A DNA stretch of 5,613 bases from an uncultured Eubacterium sp. (GTDB taxonomy: Bacteria > Bacillota > Clostridia > Lachnospirales > Lachnospiraceae). The notes below the pieces were generated by a model. The model ran no database searches. It was given only the letters and a program-made list of their open reading frames with translations, and was not told the origin of the DNA. Of this stretch, positions 4,996 to 5,613 are shown piece after piece. Position 1 is the first letter of the stretch. Every line of letters begins with the position of its first letter. Where the stretch lies: positions 1 through 5,613 of the forward strand of contig CAJTSV010000119.1 in assembly GCA_910579075.1 (NCBI GenBank). Direction: 5' to 3'. A program made the position numbers and the translations under genes.

Positions 4996-5613
4996 TTATT
5001 TTGCTGCCATATGGATAACCTTCTTCGGACACTTCGCTACACAGGCTCCGCATCCCGTACATTTATCATAATCGATATGCGCAATATTATCTGTCACATG
5101 AATCGCATCATGCTCACAGTTCTTCTCGCACAGATGGCATCCGATACATCCTGCTGAACAGGACGCCATGACATCCTTGCCCTTGTCCTTGGAATTGCAC
5201 AGTACCTTGACAGGTGCCGCATAAGGAACAAGCTCAATCAGATGATTCGGACATACTGCAATACATTTGCTGCACGCCTTGCAGGCTTCCGGATTGACAA
5301 CTGCTATGCCGTCTACAATATGTATGGCATCAAACGGGCAGGCCTTTACACAGGAGCCAAAGCCCATGCACCCGTAATTGCAGGCCTTCGGCCCTTTATT
5401 CGGGACATATACAACTGCCTGGCAGTCTTCCACGCCGCTGTATTCATAGTTCTGCTTTGCTTTCTCACAGTCGCCGCCGCATTTTACAAATGCCACCCTG
5501 CGCCCGCCTTCTTCTGCTGCCACGCCCATAATTTCACCAATCGCCGCCGCTACTCCGGAACCGCCGACCGGGCACTGCCCGACCGGGGCTTCGCCTTTTA
5601 CAATCGCTGCTGC
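4996..5613 (-). CDS. rnfB: Electron transport complex subunit RnfB, C-terminal part (cut by right edge)
   Basis: RnfB is the iron-sulfur subunit thought to accept electrons from reduced ferredoxin for the Rnf complex, which drives Na+ or H+ export coupled to NAD reduction. The visible 205 residues run from the window edge to the stop. APVGQCPVGGS (fragment residues 9-19) holds the last Cys of the N-terminal Fe-S domain; the membrane anchor and the rest of that domain lie outside. Then come the linker VKCGGDC...YSGVEDC and four ferredoxin-like Cys groups: CNYGCMGFGSC (78-88) with C92, C111-C114-C117-C121, C156-C159-C162-C166 and C185-C188-C191-C195, consistent with the multi-cluster RnfB of clostridia. 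Extra Cys occur at 139 and 152. Its usual place as last gene of rnfCDGEAB matches the hairpin that follows. An internal ATG at 5529 is not the start, because the family domain continues upstream to the edge. Confidence 0.95.
   Translation of the reverse strand, partial: AAAIVKGEAPVGQCPVGGSGVAAAIGEIMGVAAEEGGRRVAFVKCGGDCEKAKQNYEYSGVEDCQAVVYVPNKGPKACNYGCMGFGSCVKACPFDAIHIVDGIAVVNPEACKACSKCIAVCPNHLIELVPYAAPVKVLCNSKDKGKDVMASCSAGCIGCHLCEKNCEHDAIHVTDNIAHIDYDKCTGCGACVAKCPKKVIHMAAK

Noticed and set aside
4838..5062. A 74-codon minus-strand frame spanning the rnfB 3' end and the hairpin
   Set aside because: It overlaps rnfB in another frame and reads through the terminator-like stem; no ribosome site or conserved motif was seen.

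Overview
The window looks like chromosomal DNA of an anaerobic, low-to-mid GC Firmicute, most likely a gut clostridium of the Lachnospiraceae type. The reasons are a clostridial RnfB with many ferredoxin-type clusters, a DUF896 protein, strong Shine-Dalgarno sites and the general protein style; this placement is inference, as there is no rRNA or other marker gene here. It holds seven supported protein-coding genes, one of them cut by each edge. No tRNA, rRNA, CRISPR array or complete mobile element was seen.

Layout. (1) Positions 1-274, minus strand: the start of an AT-rich gene (about one third GC by hand count, against about half in the adjoining gene) for a conserved protein resembling cargo of large mobile elements. 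Its start lies inside the 3' end of the next gene. (2) 213-1061, minus strand: a two-gene unit, DUF896 protein then 5-formyltetrahydrofolate cyclo-ligase, separated by 3 bases and driven by a good sigma-A-type promoter near 1130-1158. (3) 1098-1341: a divergent intergenic region with one good promoter facing each way. (4) 1342-2394, plus strand: a lipoprotein FAD:protein FMN transferase (ApbE). (5) 2472-4788, minus strand: a probable operon of a small lipoprotein, a HAD hydrolase and methylenetetrahydrofolate reductase (MetF), converging on apbE. (6) 4789-4995: an intergenic region with a strong hairpin just past rnfB and a candidate promoter for the lipoprotein operon. (7) 4996-5613, minus strand: the C-terminal part of RnfB, probably the last gene of an rnfCDGEAB operon that continues beyond the right edge.

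How the genes fit together. Two themes recur. One is folate one-carbon metabolism: the cyclo-ligase recycles 5-formyl-THF to 5,10-methenyl-THF, and MetF reduces 5,10-methylene-THF to 5-methyl-THF. The other is the Rnf ion-pumping ferredoxin:NAD oxidoreductase: RnfB is the ferredoxin-side subunit, and ApbE is the enzyme that covalently attaches FMN to Rnf subunits D and G. The linkage of apbE to rnf is therefore functionally sensible. The least explained features are the sharp composition change at about 274, where the cyclo-ligase frame runs into the foreign-looking gene, and an in-frame membrane helix ahead of the HAD hydrolase. I found no convincing evidence of a wholly new system.
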